Below are positions 63,440 to 64,000 of a stretch of DNA of 64,000 nucleotides, one piece after another. The notes beneath the pieces were generated by a model that searched no databases, was not told the origin of the DNA, and saw nothing but the letters and a program-made list of their open reading frames with translations. The stretch is from CAJQQK01 sp965224225 (lineage in GTDB: Bacteria; Pseudomonadota; Alphaproteobacteria; Rhizobiales; Hyphomicrobiaceae): contig CBDCZF010000035.1 of the NCBI GenBank assembly GCA_965224225.1, positions 744,001 through 808,000 on the forward strand, given 5' to 3'. How positions within the stretch are numbered: the stretch's first letter is position 1; the number at the start of each line of letters is the position of its first letter. The position numbers were made by a program, and so were the translations under genes.

Positions 63440-64000
63440 GTGAAGAAACCGGCAGCGGATCGTCGCCGGCCGCGACCACGTGAAGGCTTGGCCGTAGAGG
63501 TGTTGACCGTTGAAGAACTGTTCAGCGGCCGTCATACCTTTCTACCTGCCATGGTTCCAGCGCGGCTACGCGTGGACGGAAGACCTGGCCGACCGCCTTT
63601 TGACCGACATCAGACAGGCCGAGCGCGATGGCGCACACCGGTACCGGATCGGACGCATGATGCTGGCCGGCCGCGTCCGCGAGAAGGGGCAGGTTCTGGT
63701 CGATGGCCACCAGCGCACCGTCACGCTGATGATCACCTTCGCCTTGTTGCGCAGCATGCTTCCTCAACGGCGCTGGCAGGACCGCCTGACGCCATTACTT
63801 GAAGCCCGCCGCATACGTGACGGGGCACGCTTCCGGCTGACGCCACAACCGACGATCGCCACCTTTTTCAGCGAGCACATCCAGCTCAAAGGTGCCATAG
63901 ACAATGACGGCGATCTGTTCAATGCCTCCGAGGTCGAGCACAATATCCTCAACAATCGCGCCAAACTGCGCGAGCGTCTGGTCGAATTCGCAGATTCGGA
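63440..64000 (+). pseudogene. DUF262 (ParB-like nuclease) domain protein, 5' part, with a +1 shift
   Basis: GTG at 63440 reads to LTVEELFSGRHTF, then the conserved YLPWFQRGYAWTEDLADRLL continues in the next frame from 63543. One extra T in TTT (63539–63541) explains the break. The continued frame is open to the window edge and has the signature VLVDGHQRTVTLMITFALL (the DGQQR motif as DGHQR). DUF262 proteins are often parts of phage-defence or modification-dependent nuclease systems (GmrSD and relatives). The rest lies outside the window, so neither function nor true pseudogene status can be judged. Confidence 0.78.

Noticed and set aside
63006..63479. 157-codon minus-strand ORF before the DUF262 gene
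   Set aside because: Its composition is not protein-like, it overlaps the DUF262 start antisense, and it has no recognisable domain.

Overview
The window is about 63% GC with tightly packed genes, many of them coupled by 4-bp ATGA overlaps. The gene order points to an alphaproteobacterium, most like Hyphomicrobiales (Rhizobiales): amidase–PBP1A–prfB, an RNase E with a very long acidic insert, rplM–rpsI followed by a short (type 2) argC, DUF1134 (EipA) and the PdeM/Lhr-like DNA-repair pair. Several modules (soeABC, a corrinoid C1-transfer cluster, LivJ/branched-chain ABC transport) resemble those of marine and soil alphaproteobacteria that degrade small methylated or sulfonated compounds. The species cannot be named from the sequence.

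Layout. 1–1.5 kb: end of the ATP synthase operon (atpD 3' part, an unusual small Cys-containing ORF, atpC). 1.7–12 kb: housekeeping genes (pyrE, prfB with an intact programmed frameshift, PBP1A, amidase, rne). 12–14.5 kb: a three-gene operon whose last gene is a UGSC-family selenoprotein read through an in-frame UGA with a visible SECIS hairpin. 14.7–17 kb: a periplasmic-binding-protein/pentameric-channel fusion. 17–21 kb: CoA-ester metabolism (PaaK, enoyl-CoA hydratase, CaiB-type racemase/transferase). 21–28.4 kb: a divergent corrinoid methyl-transfer cluster (RACo-like activator, MtrH-like and MetF-like proteins, PF13769 protein, BHMT-like methyltransferase, corrinoid protein, DUF1638). 28.6–34.5 kb: Liv-type ABC transporter. 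35–42 kb: a quinone reductase preceded by four tandem 14-bp iterons, then soeABC for sulfite oxidation. 43–46 kb: DMT transporter, TauD-like dioxygenase and a cysteate-lyase/D-cysteine-desulfhydrase homologue, which could feed sulfite to SoeABC. 46–54.6 kb: envelope proteins, metY, CoA-linked enzymes and small hypotheticals. 54.8–59.3 kb: rplM–rpsI, an IS110-family element, HAD hydrolase and argC. 59.4–64 kb: PdeM, a helicase gene broken by three +1 shifts, and a DUF262 gene that also carries a +1 shift and runs off the end.

Intergenic space is full of repeats of at least six families (palindromic units, MITE-like elements with ~24-bp terminal inverted repeats, and a tandem array of ~89-bp units). 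The IS110 element sits inside one palindromic repeat. Because that repeat can be reconstructed, the element boundaries, the CT core and candidate bridge-RNA guide segments for both target and donor can be read directly from the sequence. This, the UGSC selenoprotein operon and the binding-protein/channel fusion are the three most interesting observations.
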